From Riptortus pedestris (Eukaryota > Arthropoda > Insecta > Hemiptera > Alydidae), in NCBI GenBank assembly GCA_019009955.1, contig CM032232.1, positions 54,675,001 through 54,739,000 on the forward strand: a stretch of 64,000 nt of DNA, given 5' to 3'. Positions 10,871 to 22,171 of this stretch are shown one piece after another (position 1 is the stretch's first letter; each line of letters begins with the position of its first letter). Made by a program: the position numbers and the translations under genes. The notes under the pieces were generated by a model, which saw only the letters and a program-made list of their open reading frames with translations, did no database searches and was not told where the DNA came from.

Positions 10871-11340
10871 GCCCATTTATTATACATTTGAGGAGAGTGG
10901 CGGCATTTTCTCTTCTTAAACCTTTGGTAAGAGAAAATATACAGCTGGGCTCTTTCGTGGCATCCGCTTTTTATAGATAATTACCGCTAGGCCTCTCACT
11001 TCTTTAGGGGCTTGATGCCTCTCCTCGTAGTTTCTGCCATGTTGCAGAACCTCTAGATACAAACAGCCACAAAAAGAAATTCCAAAATGGCTGCAAAGAA
11101 AGAAACACACAACAAGGAATTGGACCAAGTTTTTAAAAAAAAGTTATTTTGTGATCACTCAATTTTCTTCCAGGCTCAGCTGCTATTTAATTTAAAACTA
11201 CAAATACATGGATAAACACCTAGGTTTTTTTGCTATGTTCAGATAATATGAAACATAGCTTCATACTGTTTATCAAATATAATAAAGGAATAAATAAAGA
11301 ATGAAGAAATTAAATAATCAATTTTAATGATTTTACACAT
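10626..11340. other. Unassigned sequence with a (TA)n array
   Basis: A (TA)n tract lies at about 10824-10866. The stretch 10900-11110 is more balanced in composition, but its 70-codon minus-strand frame shows nothing recognisable. Confidence 0.5.
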
Positions 11341-11364
11341 TAACACTTGAAATGTAAACACCCA

Positions 11365-11670
11365 TACGGGTGAGGACAATGACCCACTACACGATAACGA
11401 TCTACCTGAACACTAGTTTTAACGCACCTCGTGTGACAGTTCTGAATGGTAAGTAAACAGATCTAATAAAACGTTACCAACCCACCACACATAACAATTT
11501 ACCTGAACACTAACACACCGTTGACAGATCTGAGTAGTAAATAAAACAGATCTCGATTCAAACGTAAACAACCCACCACACGAAAACAATTTACCTGAAC
11601 ATCAACATCCCTCGTGTGACAGATCTTAATGGTAAGTAAACAGATCTGGACTAAACGTAAACAACTAATA
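11365..11670. repeat. Minisatellite, about 3.3 units of 92-97 bp
   Basis: The anchor ACCTGAAC recurs at 11404, 11501 and 11593, giving spacings of 97 and 92 bp. Each unit has CCCACCACAC, the anchor, CTCGTGTGACAGATCT, GGTAAGTAAACAGATCT and a TAAACGTAAACA-type tail. Units are imperfect, so it is not recent. No similar array occurs elsewhere in the window. Confidence 0.85.
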
Positions 11671-11893
11671 GGGTGAACAGAGCTTAAAACCCACTGACTG
11701 ACGGACAACCAACTCAGTACAACTATCAACAGGCTTGAAGATGATGCCATCGCATCGACAGCGCTTGCCAGCGGTACTCAACCATCAGACAATGACGACG
11801 GTCTCCACCGAGAGGTATGACAATAATTCAAGGAATAAGTTAAAAAGATCTAACACCGAACCTATAGGTACAGTTTTAAAATCCCCATCGATC
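11671..11893. other. Unassigned sequence
   Basis: A stretch of fairly balanced composition between the minisatellite and a Family A copy. A 60-codon plus-strand frame (11735-11917) runs into that copy and is not convincing. Confidence 0.5.
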
Positions 11894-12634
11894 AAATTGT
11901 TAGCAGATTTCCCTTAAGGGGGAAATATATATATATCCCCCCTATATATATATATATATATATATTTGTCTGTTAACGCTCTAGCGGTCGCAATTTTTGT
12001 TTTATCGTTACGAAACTCGATATTTAATCGTTTTATGTAAAAAGACAGATCAAGTTCGTTAATGGCTGAAATCGGACCAGAGGGAGGGGGGGTTTAGAGG
12101 AGGGGATTTTCGAAAATTCAAAATATCTCCGTTATTATGCATCGGATCGAAAAATTGTATAGAATCAATCTTATTGCAAATTAAATTTACTATAAATATT
12201 GTTATATACATTTATTCTCTATCTTTAATATTAACCGAGATATTTGCATTTTTATGAAGTCTGTGGTGGGGGTATAGTTTCGACTATGTCGGCCATCTTC
12301 GTCATTTCTCGGCTCAGGCGGAGCTTTTTCTAACCTGGCGTTTTTAACCTTACCTTACCTTCCTTACTTTGTGAGATTTATGCAAATACGTTTTGTTCAT
12401 CCGCCACCCCCCCCCTTCTTTAGTTCTTGGACTACTGAAATTTGAGTTATTAAAATATAAATTATTCTTACAATTCAGAAGCCGTTTCAGTTGGGTATTT
12501 ATTTTAATTAACTGAAAGATTTCTCTATATCTAATCACGGTGGTATTGTGTTACCAGTATGCAGATTTCTCTATTGTAAAACTTCAGGGGGAAAATCTGC
12601 TTAGTTTACGCAGCCCCTGCGTGACGGACTTTTT
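11894..12634 (-). mobile_element. Family A element with GC-richer captured-looking module
   Basis: On the minus strand the 5' end is AAAAAGTCCGTCACGCAGG (near 12634) and the 3' end is GGGAAATCTGCTAA at 11894. The tail has collapsed: a TA array starts almost directly after the palindrome half (11923-11966), and the usual tail between is lost. The internal module at about 12255-12350 (CTATGTCGGCCATCTTCG, CTCGGCTCAGGCGGAG) is shared with the 61.7-kb copy. Confidence 0.8.
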
Positions 12635-13336
12635 TATATACACGTCTTTATTTATTTACGTATGTAATAAATATCAATTTAGCTGCATTCATATTTTTAT
12701 ATAATTTGATATATACTATTTTTCGTATTTTGTTTTTTTTCTCTTTCACTCCTGGACTTATTAGACCAATTAAAAAGTTTTATCTCTTTTAACCTGTTAA
12801 ATAATGAGAATATTATCAGAGATTTTGCCTTACTACAGCCATTGATGACGTTACTTCATCATATCATATATGCAAAAGTCCGAAGAAAATTTGTGTTTGC
12901 TATCTAAGCTTGGAAAGAGAAATATGACGGTATACAGGTTTATAATTAATATGTGATCCATAGGAGAGTGGTTTACTGGAGCCTAAAAAAAAAAAAAAAC
13001 ATTAAAATTAAAAAAAACAAAACACAGTTAATATCTTGTTCTGCAAACCGATGTTTTAACTAACAATTTTATTATATTTTAGGAGTTTAAAGGTAACACA
13101 CAAACTGACACAAAAGCCAAATATTATAGAAATCGTATCAATTACATGTGAATCGAAAAATTATGACATATTCGAAAAAAAACATAAATTTTTGTACAGA
13201 CTGAGGTAACAATCAATTCGTCAACTTAAGACAACTCATTCCTTGGTTTTGTGCGTCTATTTGGTAAATGAAAAATTGATTACTAATTGAGTGCTGACGA
13301 ACTCAAAGGTATGCAATGCCAATCGAACATATATTT
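12635..13336. other. Unassigned sequence
   Basis: AT-rich sequence with an A-run at 12986-13000. The part near 13130-13205 (CAATTACATGTGAATCGAAA, TTTTTGTACAGACTGAGG) resembles the tail at 16590-16655, suggesting a shared relic. Confidence 0.45.
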
Positions 13337-13453
13337 TTAGCAGATTTCCCTTAAAGGAAATCAGCTATTGAGGTTGTACTCATGACGGATTTTTTTTCTT
13401 CAAATGTCCATCGATCCTACCCAGGAGATGACGAAAATGATGTCTGTTCAAAA

Positions 13454-13528
<75 letters not shown>

Positions 13529-14112
13529 TCAATCTATATATTTGTCTGTTACCGCTCTAGCGGTCGCAATTTTTATTTGATCGTTACCAAACTCGATATT
13601 TAGTCGTTTTATGTAAAAAGAAAGATCAAGTTCGTTAACGGCTGAAATCGGACCAGTGGGAGGGGGGGTTTAGAGGGGAGGATTTTCGAAAATTCGAAAT
13701 ATCTCCGTTACTATACGTCAGACCGAAAAAGTGTACAGAATCAATCTTATTGCAAATTAAATTTACTATAAATATTGTTATATACATTTATTCTCTATCT
13801 TGAATATTAACCGAGATATTTGCATTTGTATTCTGCGTGTGGTCACCAGTAGGCTATGTTCCGACTTTCCGCCGAGAGCTCTGGCGGCCGTTTCCATAAC
13901 TATTCGTCCCTCGTGAATAGGTTTAGAGGTTAGGTTAACTGTTTTTTGGGGCTAGAAACTACTGGGTTATTACGCCCTAAATAATGTTTTAGGTTTAGAG
14001 GTTTCTTACTACTACAGTTGTTATTAGGCAGATTTCTCTATAGTAAAACTTCACGTAGGAAATCTGTTTAGTTTAGGAAATCTGTTTAGCAGCCCCTGCG
14101 TGACGGACTTTT
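13337..14112 (-). mobile_element. Family A element, full length with long (TA)n
   Basis: Both ends are intact: TTAGCAGATTTCCCTTAAAG at 13337 (the 3' end on the minus strand) and CCCCTGCGTGACGGACTTT ending near 14112 (the 5' end). The central TA array is about 70 bp (13457-13526). The module at 13835-14030 holds GCCGAGAGCTCTGGCGGC and AGGTTAGGTTAAC, shared in shorter form with the 33.2-kb copy. Near the 5' end a short duplication repeats AGGAAATCTGTTTAG. Confidence 0.88.
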
Positions 14113-14759
14113 TATGTATATGTACACGTATATGTTATGTAATGGTTTTAGACAATCAAGGGTTTTCAATTTTGTTGTTATGAATATTTTTAATATAATA
14201 TAGTGTGTTAAGAGTTTCTGTAAAACTGAATATGGGCGCCTTTCTTGATATCCTTATCCGCTGAAATATATTTGTATAATGGAGGAACTGGCATATATGA
14301 ACTTTTGATCATATTTAATTTTCGCCATCTCTTTGGGTAGGGTGGAGGGGCATTTGAATTTTTTTCAGAAATCGCTCCATGTCTATAACCTGAATTTCCT
14401 TTAAGGGTGCACGAGCTCTTATCCCATTGCATTCCAAGCTCGGTATGTCACTAATTACTCTAGAGGCTAGTGGGGTAGTATTACAGCTGGCTTAAACACA
14501 TCCCTCAGACACAAGATGCTCTAACTCCATGCTGAACCTCAATTCCTTCCGAAATGAAACAACGATCATTTAAAGATTTGTAAGTACTGACGTCCCGTTT
14601 CCATAATAAAAGAGTCTAGCCTGACCTAGGCAACTTCATCTTGTCGTAAATTAAAAAAAAAAAAATCAGATACCCAGTCGCTGACTCATCGAACAAAATC
14701 TCCCATAGTAGAAGTCCTTTAAAAAAATATTTACTATTTCACCTTGGATTTATGAAGTC
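14113..14759. other. Mostly unassigned; holds a decayed Family A tail
   Basis: At about 14285-14412 the order CATTTGAATTTTTTTC, AATCGCTCCATG, TAACCTGAATTTCCTTTAAG is an old Family A 3' end. The rest (14420-14759) shows no coding or repeat signal. Confidence 0.5.
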
Positions 14760-14988
14760 CATTATAAATGATTTAATAATTATTCCGAAGGCTGAACTTT
14801 ATAAAATGAAAATGTTATTCCTTCAGATACAGAAAAAAATGTACAGGATATTATTTATAGAAAAATAAATTTGCAGTAAGAATGATTATGTAAAATTTTT
14901 CGATCTGACTAACAGTACCGGAGCTATTTTGAATTTTCTTCTCTTAGCTTCTTTCCACAAGTTCGATGTCAGCCGTTAACTAACTTGA

Positions 14989-15039
<51 letters not shown>

Positions 15040-15040
15040 T
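14760..15040 (+). repeat. Family A core fragment ending in (TA)n
   Basis: AATTTTTCGATCTGACTAAC, GAGCTATTTTGAATTTTC and CAGCCGTTAACTAACTTG match the Family A core. It stops in a (TA)n tract (14992-15040), where Repeat B begins. Confidence 0.7.
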
Positions 15041-15042
15041 AG

Positions 15043-16572
15043 CTCAGATAGACGGCTTCGCCCGGGAGTTGATGTTTTTGTGTATGGTGGTGGTTTTTTT
15101 TTGGCAAGGCTTTACTTTGCACAATATTTTGACATTTACCCGTCCCAGTGTTTAGGGTAAATACCCGTTGTTGGCATTTGTTAATAATAAAATTAATTTT
15201 TTATGTAAGTCTTCACTGTCCTTCAAATTGTCATTTTTCCCGTCTCCTGTGCATTATGCGTAGATTTCAGTTATTAAGGACAAAATGTTATCATAGATCT
15301 GAATTAATTTTTCCAAGTGAGGTACCTCATAGTTCAAACTGGAATTAATTTTTGAGCATATCAATATTTCTACGCAAATTACTTCCTCCACACATTGTTC
15401 CTTGAGAAATGTATAAAACAAAAGTTAATCTAAATAACAAAGTAAACAACTTTTGTTATGTGCATGTGTGTCGAAAAACAAAAAGACAATCAAATATCTC
15501 GAATTTTTATTTGAGGCCTCCCTTATAACATCCACTCCCGTTCTAACCTAAAAATGTTAATATAACTTATAATTATGGAAGAATTAATGCTAATTGGCAT
15601 ACCGAGTTTTTTTAAGTTCGGTTTAATTGTTAGCGCCCAATTGTTGACTCCCGCTTTATTTTATAGTGTATATCTCTTTTATAATTCGGTATAAGAAAGA
15701 AGTGTATATAACAAAAGTTACTCTAAATAACAAAATGAACAACTTTTCTTATATTCATATTAGCCAAAACCCCAATAGGAAACGAAATATCGCTATTTTT
15801 AATTTCTGGCTTCCCTTATAACCCCCACTCCTGCCCGTTCCTAGAAATGTTAAATGGCTTGTTATAGTGAAAGCGTTAGTGCTAATACATATACCGGGTT
15901 TTATTTATTTCGGTTGGGTCTTTCGTCCCAAATAAAATTGTTCACTTCCGCTATAGGTTTTAGCGTATATCTCGTTTATATTTAGGTATTCGACGAAAGT
16001 GTATATGACAAAAGTCACTCTAAATAATAAAATAAATAACTTATGTTATGAGCATATTTGCCGAAAAACCAATAGGAAACGAAATATCGCTATTTTTAAT
16101 TTCAAGCCTCCCTTACAACCCCCACTCCTGCCCGTCCCTAGGAATGTTGGTATGGCTTCTTAAATGAAAGCGTTAGTGCTAATACACATACCAATTTTTA
16201 TTTATTTCGGTTGGGTCTTTTGTCCCAAATAAATTTGTTCACTTCCGCTATAGGTTTTAGCGTATATCTCGTTTATAATTCGGTATACGAAAAAAGTGTA
16301 TGTAACAAAGGTTACTCTTAAATAACAAAATAAACAACTTTTATTATGTTCATATTTGCCGAAAAACCAATAGGAAACGAAATATCGCTATTTTTTAATT
16401 TCTGGCTTCCCTTATAACCCCCACTCCTGTTCCTGTCCAGAGGATATTAATATAGCCTAAAGTCTAAGTTGGGTTAGTGGTAATATACATACCAAGTTTC
16501 ATAAAATTCGGTTCTGCCGTTTATGCGTGAAAAGGTAACAAACAAACAAACATACACGTAAGATACAAAATG
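15043..16572 (+). mobile_element. Repeat B: dispersed element with 297-bp internal tandem units
   Basis: It begins CTCAGATAGACGGCTTCGCC and ends ATTCGGTTCTGCCGTTTATG, then GCGTGAAAAGGTAAC and an ACAAACAAAC tract. Inside are about four tandem units; the anchor GTGTATATAACAAAAGTTAC occurs near 15409, 15702, 15999 and 16296, a period of 297 bp (293 for the first). Each unit has CAATAGGAAACGAAATATCG and CCCTTATAACCCCCACTCC. A second copy starts at 63.0 kb. I see no coding frame. The CTTCGCCCGGG head and CAGCCGTTTATGCGTGAAA tail look like a widespread arthropod non-autonomous element type, but I cannot name its class. Confidence 0.8.
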
Positions 16573-16660
16573 CAGTTATGGTGTCAATGACATGTGAAAC
16601 GAAAAGTTATCGTGAAATTTTGCGAAAAAAATCAATGTACAGACAGAGGTTACAATTATA

Positions 16661-16700
<40 letters not shown>

Positions 16701-16790
16701 AAACGATCTCAATTTTGTTATCTTCTTGTTAGGACATGGATAGTTGAAGGACATCTGCTAAAAAAAGAGAAAGTTTTGGTATTCAGGTAC
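16573..16790 (+). repeat. Decayed repeat tail with (TA)n and Family A-like end
   Basis: CAATGACATGTGAAACGAAA and TGTACAGACAGAGGTTAC precede a TA tract (16657-16694). After it, AAACGATCTCAATTTTG, AGTTGAAGGACATCTGCTAA is a shortened Family A tail. Confidence 0.5.
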
Positions 16791-17886
16791 TCCGTACACT
16801 AATACAACCATGTATAGGTCATTTTCTTTCCGGGAAATATACTGAAAGGAAAGATCAGTATTTCTCTTCAACGATATAAATGTATCAGATACCCTATTTA
16901 AAGGAGAAATTCAAGAATATACATCTGATAAATAGAAATACATAAAGTTTATTCCTGACAAAGTGAACAGGGACTTTTTGCTGTGTTTGATAAGAGACAA
17001 CGCAAATGAAAAAAAAAATTGTTAGTTACCTTCAAATAGTACTGTAAATATTAAAATGAACATAATTTGGTTTTACATGTGTAGTTATGTTACGTAAGGA
17101 GAAACATATTCCCAATTATGTATTCACAAAACGTCAAGGATTTTAAATTCTTCAAATCAAAGCATTATATTTTCATAAATATAGTAGAATAGTTATGGAG
17201 CAGTTGAAAAACAAAAACAGGTATGCTTTTGAAACTGTCACAAGGGTTTTTTACAGTATCAGATAAAGTTGACTGGAATATTGGTGAAATATTATTACTT
17301 TGTTTTTGACTTCTGTGATAAAAATTAAATTATTTATTAACGATAAATAATTACGATTTAATTATTAATGAAATAATTAATAACGATAGTACTCCAGTGA
17401 CAAAAACCCAAAAAACATGAACTGAACTTTATTATGGTTTTAATAGTGACACTTTCTTTTCGTGGAATTAGTTCTTTACACCATATTTTAAATGTATTTA
17501 GAAATATATAATATTAAAGTCGTTCTGTGTGATTAATTAAATCAGATGGGTTTCTAAAATAAACTCTTTTTAAAAATACATACAAAAATAAATTACTGTT
17601 TTACTCATTTGTATAAGTATTATATGACTTTTTCAAATAATATTAATAAAGAGGTATTGCAAATTTTAATTAAGAGGATTCCGCCTTTATACTTTTTTTT
17701 TCAAGAATGAATGCAGCAAAAGGACATTACTGGATATAGAATGCACTTGCCAGTAATATCTTTCCTTCCACAAACCACCCATTTATAACTTCCCCATTCA
17801 GTTTAAAATTACATGGACGATTAACGCACTTAATTATTTTTTTTATTAAATACGGTTTAATCTATTTTCAGTATTGTTGTTATTTT
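16791..17886. other. Unassigned AT-rich sequence
   Basis: No coding frame of note. Around 17290-17400 there is local self-similarity of the kind TTAATTATTAATGAAATAAT. Nothing else recognised. Confidence 0.5.
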
Positions 17887-18034
17887 TTAACGCTCACTTT
17901 GAGTGGTTTATCAAGAGGTTACCACCCTTTTCTAGCCAGTTTGTGCTAAGTATTATAGGTAATAAATTCCTGTTGCGATTTACCACCAAGTGAGATGAAG
18001 ATCCAGACGTTAAGTCACATGGATAACCTAAGCC
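17887..18034 (-). mobile_element. Old copy of the tRNA-derived SINE
   Basis: AACGCTCACTTTGAGTGG, GAGGTTACCACCCTTTTCTA, GCCAG and, at the far end, GTCACATGGATAACCTAAGC match the SINE read from its tail to its head on the minus strand. The B-box region has decayed. Confidence 0.6.
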
Positions 18035-18245
18035 TTCTTTTCTGTATTTAATTCATATGGTACTGAGTCGTGCTCACTTACATAATTGGCTAAAAACACC
18101 TCAGCAATTATTTGTTATTAAAATCAATTGAACTATTCGATTATAGTAAATGTTTTTAACCTATTATATAGATGAGAACTACTGTATTATATAATGTATT
18201 TTAATATAAATGATGTTATGTTAAAAAAACTATGATGGTTAAATA

Positions 18246-19140
18246 AATGTTTATTTATGTTGCCACCAAACACTTACATTCTATTACACACAGACAGTCA
18301 AATGCTTTTACACAAACTAGACAACATGAAAAACCACGACGCACATATAGAAAAAATACGGCATAATATAACACTATTAAAAAACAGACTGACTTTCATA
18401 CACTTCAAATGGGTCAAGGCACACGCAGGAATTATGGGCAATGAAATAGTCGATATCCACGCCAAAAGTGCCTCTAAAAGTAGCGAAGAGGTAATTTACA
18501 ATAAAATTACTCCAACTGTGTTAAAATCTTTACTAAGAGAAAAAAGTATTAATTTGTGGCAACAGAGATGGAATCAAACAGATAAAGGATTACATCTAAT
18601 ATTATATATCTCTGTTTTAAAAACGAATATCTCACAACCCCAACATACATTTTATCTAACACAAATACTAACTGGACACGGAAATACAAACTCATACTTA
18701 TACAGATTCAAACTTACTGACTAAAATACTTGTATATGCGACAGTTACCTGAACACACATTCACCCACCTGATTTATGAATGTAGACTGACTCAAGACAT
18801 ACGAAGACAGTTAAATTCTCATATTCCCGGATGGCCTATCAGTCCCGATATTTTATTTTCGAAACATCTAAATTTATTAAAAGCAATAGCCTATGATATT
18901 CTTAAGCTGAGAGAGGAAAAAATAATATAATATTAATATTATGTAATTTTGTTTTCATTGGTTATTTAATTGTATTCCTAATTGTTCTTATTTAATTGTT
19001 TTGTAAAGTTTAATTTTCATGTTCTTATTTACATTTTAATATGTATATATATATATATAATTATATAAAAATGTTAAATGTTCTGACAAAATGCACATAT
19101 AATGCAAATATGCATGGGATGTGCAGAAAATAAAATCCCT
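18246..19140 (+). pseudogene. Non-LTR retrotransposon RNase H and C-terminal zinc motif, broken
   Basis: The frame 18257-18724 shows an RNase H domain: ILLHTDSQMLLHKL holds a catalytic-type TDS Asp, and FKWVKAHAGIMGNEIVD holds the conserved HxGxxGNE-type turn and the following Asp. LTGHGNTNSYLYRFKL follows, leading into the zinc segment. There a TAA stop and a frame change break the reading: CICD is in the first frame and LPEHTFTHLIYEC in the next (18730-18930). The RNase H start (first TDG Asp) and all of RT are missing, so it is 5'-truncated. An AT-rich 3' UTR runs to about 19140. It belongs with I/Jockey/R1-like elements; the family cannot be named from this piece. Confidence 0.8.
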
Positions 19141-19708
19141 CTACATAGGGTTAATATGTAGACGAAATACACAAAAATAAATGTTTATATGTGACTGAAT
19201 TGAAGAAATTTGAAGAAATTATTTTCTCTGGCCTATAATGGCTGAAAAACTATGGCGTACACTTCTTAATTTCTGAGCCTTCTGGGTCAAACAAATATCA
19301 AGAATACTTCTTTCTAAGTAGTCAAATTTTACTGCGGCACTGTTTCCGTCTCTTCTTCCCCAAATATATATATATATATATAGCGTAGCATTATCACTAA
19401 ATTTCAGTATTCAGTTTGTAAACAGCAGTATTCAGAAAGCCGTGAAAAAGGTTATAAATAATACTGACACGTCGGCCAGCAGGAATAGTTTGATTGGATC
19501 CTACGTGACCGACATCCACACCAAAAGGATAGATCTAAAGGTGAGATATTCATCATTATTCCTATTTTTACAAATTTCTCTAGCCCGTTTCGAACCAACG
19601 CTTCCTCTGGAGAGGAAAAATCTGTTATATAACCGTTGAAATAAATTAATTTTAGATCAAAAAATATACTGTCTCTTAAAACATTAAAACATTTTTTATA
19701 TCAGGCAA
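19141..19708. other. Unassigned sequence
   Basis: A short (TA)n lies at 19367-19382. A 65-codon frame (19442-19639) has no recognisable feature. Confidence 0.5.
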
Positions 19709-19717
19709 CTAACTAAA

Positions 19718-20008
19718 CTGAGTTGGTATTCTGGCAGGTGGAAGTGACTTCTGATGTAGGTAGGATGAAAAAATGTTGGCTACGCTACCACCATAATAAT
19801 TTAATAACACGGCAAAGCGCTTTCGATGCTGTGCATCATCGTCAGTGCCGTGTAAGAGTGTGCCAATGGTTGATGCCAGGTTGAGCTTGCCGGGCTTCCA
19901 TATTCTGAGTTGGTATTCTGGCAGGTGGAAGTGACTTCTAATGTAGCTTTGCCGTGTTATTAAATTATTATAGTGGAAGCGTAGCCAACATTTTTTCATC
20001 CTGCCTAC
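19718..20008. repeat. Compound inverted and direct repeat
   Basis: Two arms of about 63 bp, at 19756-19818 and 19946-20008, are near-perfect reverse complements (GGATGAAAAAATGTTGGCTA against TAGCCAACATTTTTTCATCC; AATAACACGGCAAAGC against GCTTTGCCGTGTTATT). A direct repeat of about 42 bp beginning CTGAGTTGGTATTCTGGCAG occurs at 19718 and 19905, each copy abutting or overlapping an arm. The spacer holds GATGCTGTGCATCATCGTC. The frame on the minus strand is a by-product. Confidence 0.85.
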
Positions 20009-20280
20009 AAACTAACTAAACGTTCCACTTACGCTAATACAATTAAAATCTAAGCATATAATTTGTTTCCTTTAAAGTAAATAAATTGTTCAATACAGGA
20101 GCTTTGGGTGTCTGTAGCTATTTAACAAAAACTCCAAAATGATATAAACTGTCTAATATTACGAGTTGGTTGAAGAAGTTGAATATAATTAGGTTACATA
20201 TTCTACAATATTCCATTCTTCAATTTGTTATTTAAATATATATATATATATCATCTTCATAAAATAATGAAAAACTGTCT
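20009..20280. other. Unassigned AT-rich sequence
   Basis: No feature seen apart from a short TA tract at about 20236-20252. Confidence 0.5.
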
Positions 20281-20795
20281 ATAAAATACGCTTGTAGCTT
20301 GATACAAAATTCCAAATATTTCTGTTAATATAAGTTGGATAAAAAAAATTGTATATAACAAACCTTCGGGAAAATGCAATTTTCAATAAATATTGTTCTA
20401 TACACTTTTATTCCATCTCAACAATTAATGGAGATATTTGCATTTTTTTTAATTTTCAGCTCTCAATAAATTCTCACTTTCATTATACATATTTAAAAAT
20501 AAGCACATACATCATTAAAAGTGCTATATCAAGCTTAAATATGAAATATTGTTTTAGCGGACCATCACTTGTATTTAAATATGTTGGATATGATGCCGTC
20601 AATTCTGATTTTATGCTCTTAAATCGAAAATGAAGATTTGGTCTATACCACTCTCTAAATTTAACCATTTCATACCGATCCAACTTTTAATCAGTGGGTT
20701 GTCACTTAGAAATAGAAAATATATGGTCAGATGAGATCATTAGTGTGTCATACCAGCAAGTGGAAATGCGCTTCGTTTACGCATCCTATTTCCTA
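20281..20795 (-). repeat. Old Family A copy
   Basis: AATTTTCAATAAATATTGTTC, ATGGAGATATTTGCATTTTT, TTTTCAGCTCTCA and, at the end, GGAAATGCGCTTCGTTTACGC follow the order of a minus-strand Family A copy, heavily decayed. Overlapping short frames on both strands are chance. Confidence 0.55.
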
Positions 20796-21254
20796 TTAAA
20801 ACGCTTTTTTATTTTCTTTTATAATAATGGAAGCGTTTATTTTTCAACTTATCTATAACGAAATAGACTAAGGTAAATCTGTTTAAAACACCGCATAGAC
20901 GTATAGAATTATTGGTGTTTAACAGGACGGGTTAAGAAGAACCTACCTTAAAGCAGTGCACACCTGGAATGCAGGGGCCATACTGAGCAGATGCAAGTAA
21001 ACACTAGATGCAATTCTAGATATAGCCCTGTCACTGAGACTATTTAAATTACCAGGATTAATTTGTCAAAATCATTTCTATGTATAAATTATATTTTCGT
21101 TACTATTTTTGGTTTCCTCGTTTCTGTTTTTAAATGACTCGTTTTATTTTTCTATGCACACGATCTATGACGTCCGACAGAATTCTTATTGCTTGAAAAC
21201 CGATTTTTAAACGAGTAAATCTGGCTTTGGACGCAACAGATAAGTTATTCAAAC

Positions 21255-21256
<2 letters not shown>
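20796..21256. other. Unassigned; small GC-richer block at 20930-21050
   Basis: The block contains CAGTGCACACCTGGAATGCA (an E-box-type CACCTG) and AGGATTAATTTGTC (a homeodomain-type TAAT core). It is not part of the recognised repeats. This is suggestive only. Confidence 0.35.

Positions 21257-21258
<2 letters not shown>

Positions 21259-21327
<69 letters not shown>
21259..21327. repeat. (TC)n microsatellite
   Basis: About 69 bp of almost pure TC, followed by CCCTCCTCTC. It stands alone, outside Family A. Confidence 0.95.
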
Positions 21328-21330
<3 letters not shown>

Positions 21331-22171
21331 CTCTCATGGTTTCCCTTCGTTTCACAAAATGATATTTCATTTGAATTAACCAAATCCCCGGGTCAAAAAA
21401 TACTAAAGAACATGATGTACCGATCTTCTAATGATTAACAAAAAAGTTTCTATTGTATTTTGTATCTCTAATACGTTGGGAAACATTGCAAGTTCTTTTA
21501 TATTTAGCCGGTTCTAAGCCCGTAACTCTTATCAAATTTCGTTTAAGAGTGGGGCGTGAACAACAAGTTGTTACGACAACACCAAATATGACATTTCTAA
21601 CGCATAAATGCGACATTCTAAAGCTAGCCGTTTTTGAGCTATGGGAGATACAAATGTACATACAGAAGTCACTAGTCAAAATTAAATAATTAAAATAGTG
21701 TAAGTCCAGATTAATTAAAATAGGTTCAGGGAAGGTCAAAACGGATAATTTTGTTGAAATCAGAAAACCTAAAATTCTTCATATTACAAAAGGAACTAAA
21801 AACGTAAACACGATTCTCTACGAGAGGATATTTAATTTTCTTCTACAATTGTTTTCTTCAAAGATGAATCCGTTACTCTCTGCGCTTTTTCGTAACAGCG
21901 GTTATCCGTTTTAGAGTCGTATAATATTGCCGAACCATAATCGTTGTATTGGAAACGATTCGAGACGAACATAAATAATAAAGTGAATAAGATTAAAGGA
22001 AGTGTAATGATATGGGACAGTGAAGGCTGAGTTATCAGCTTCAGCTTGACGAACCTCAAACATAAGGATATTTTTAGCTCATCAGTCTCAAGCAGTATGT
22101 TTGGCGCAGCGCCTCTTTATTCAAGTCCATCATATTATCGACAAATATTTATGTTATTATTCTAAATACTT
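21328..22171. other. Unassigned sequence with non-repetitive stretches
   Basis: Overlapping short frames on both strands (21428-21739) do not resemble anything. The stretch 21830-22090 (AACATAAATAATAAAGTGAA, GGAAGTGTAATGATATGGGA, GTTATCAGCTTCAGC) is non-repetitive and could be conserved noncoding DNA. Confidence 0.4.

Noticed and set aside
11365..11670. CRISPR array
   Set aside because: The repeats are long (92-97 bp) head-to-tail units without unique spacers, in a eukaryotic context.
21428..21739. Overlapping frames on both strands near a TC array
   Set aside because: Neither strand shows a domain, and antisense overlap of this kind is expected by chance.
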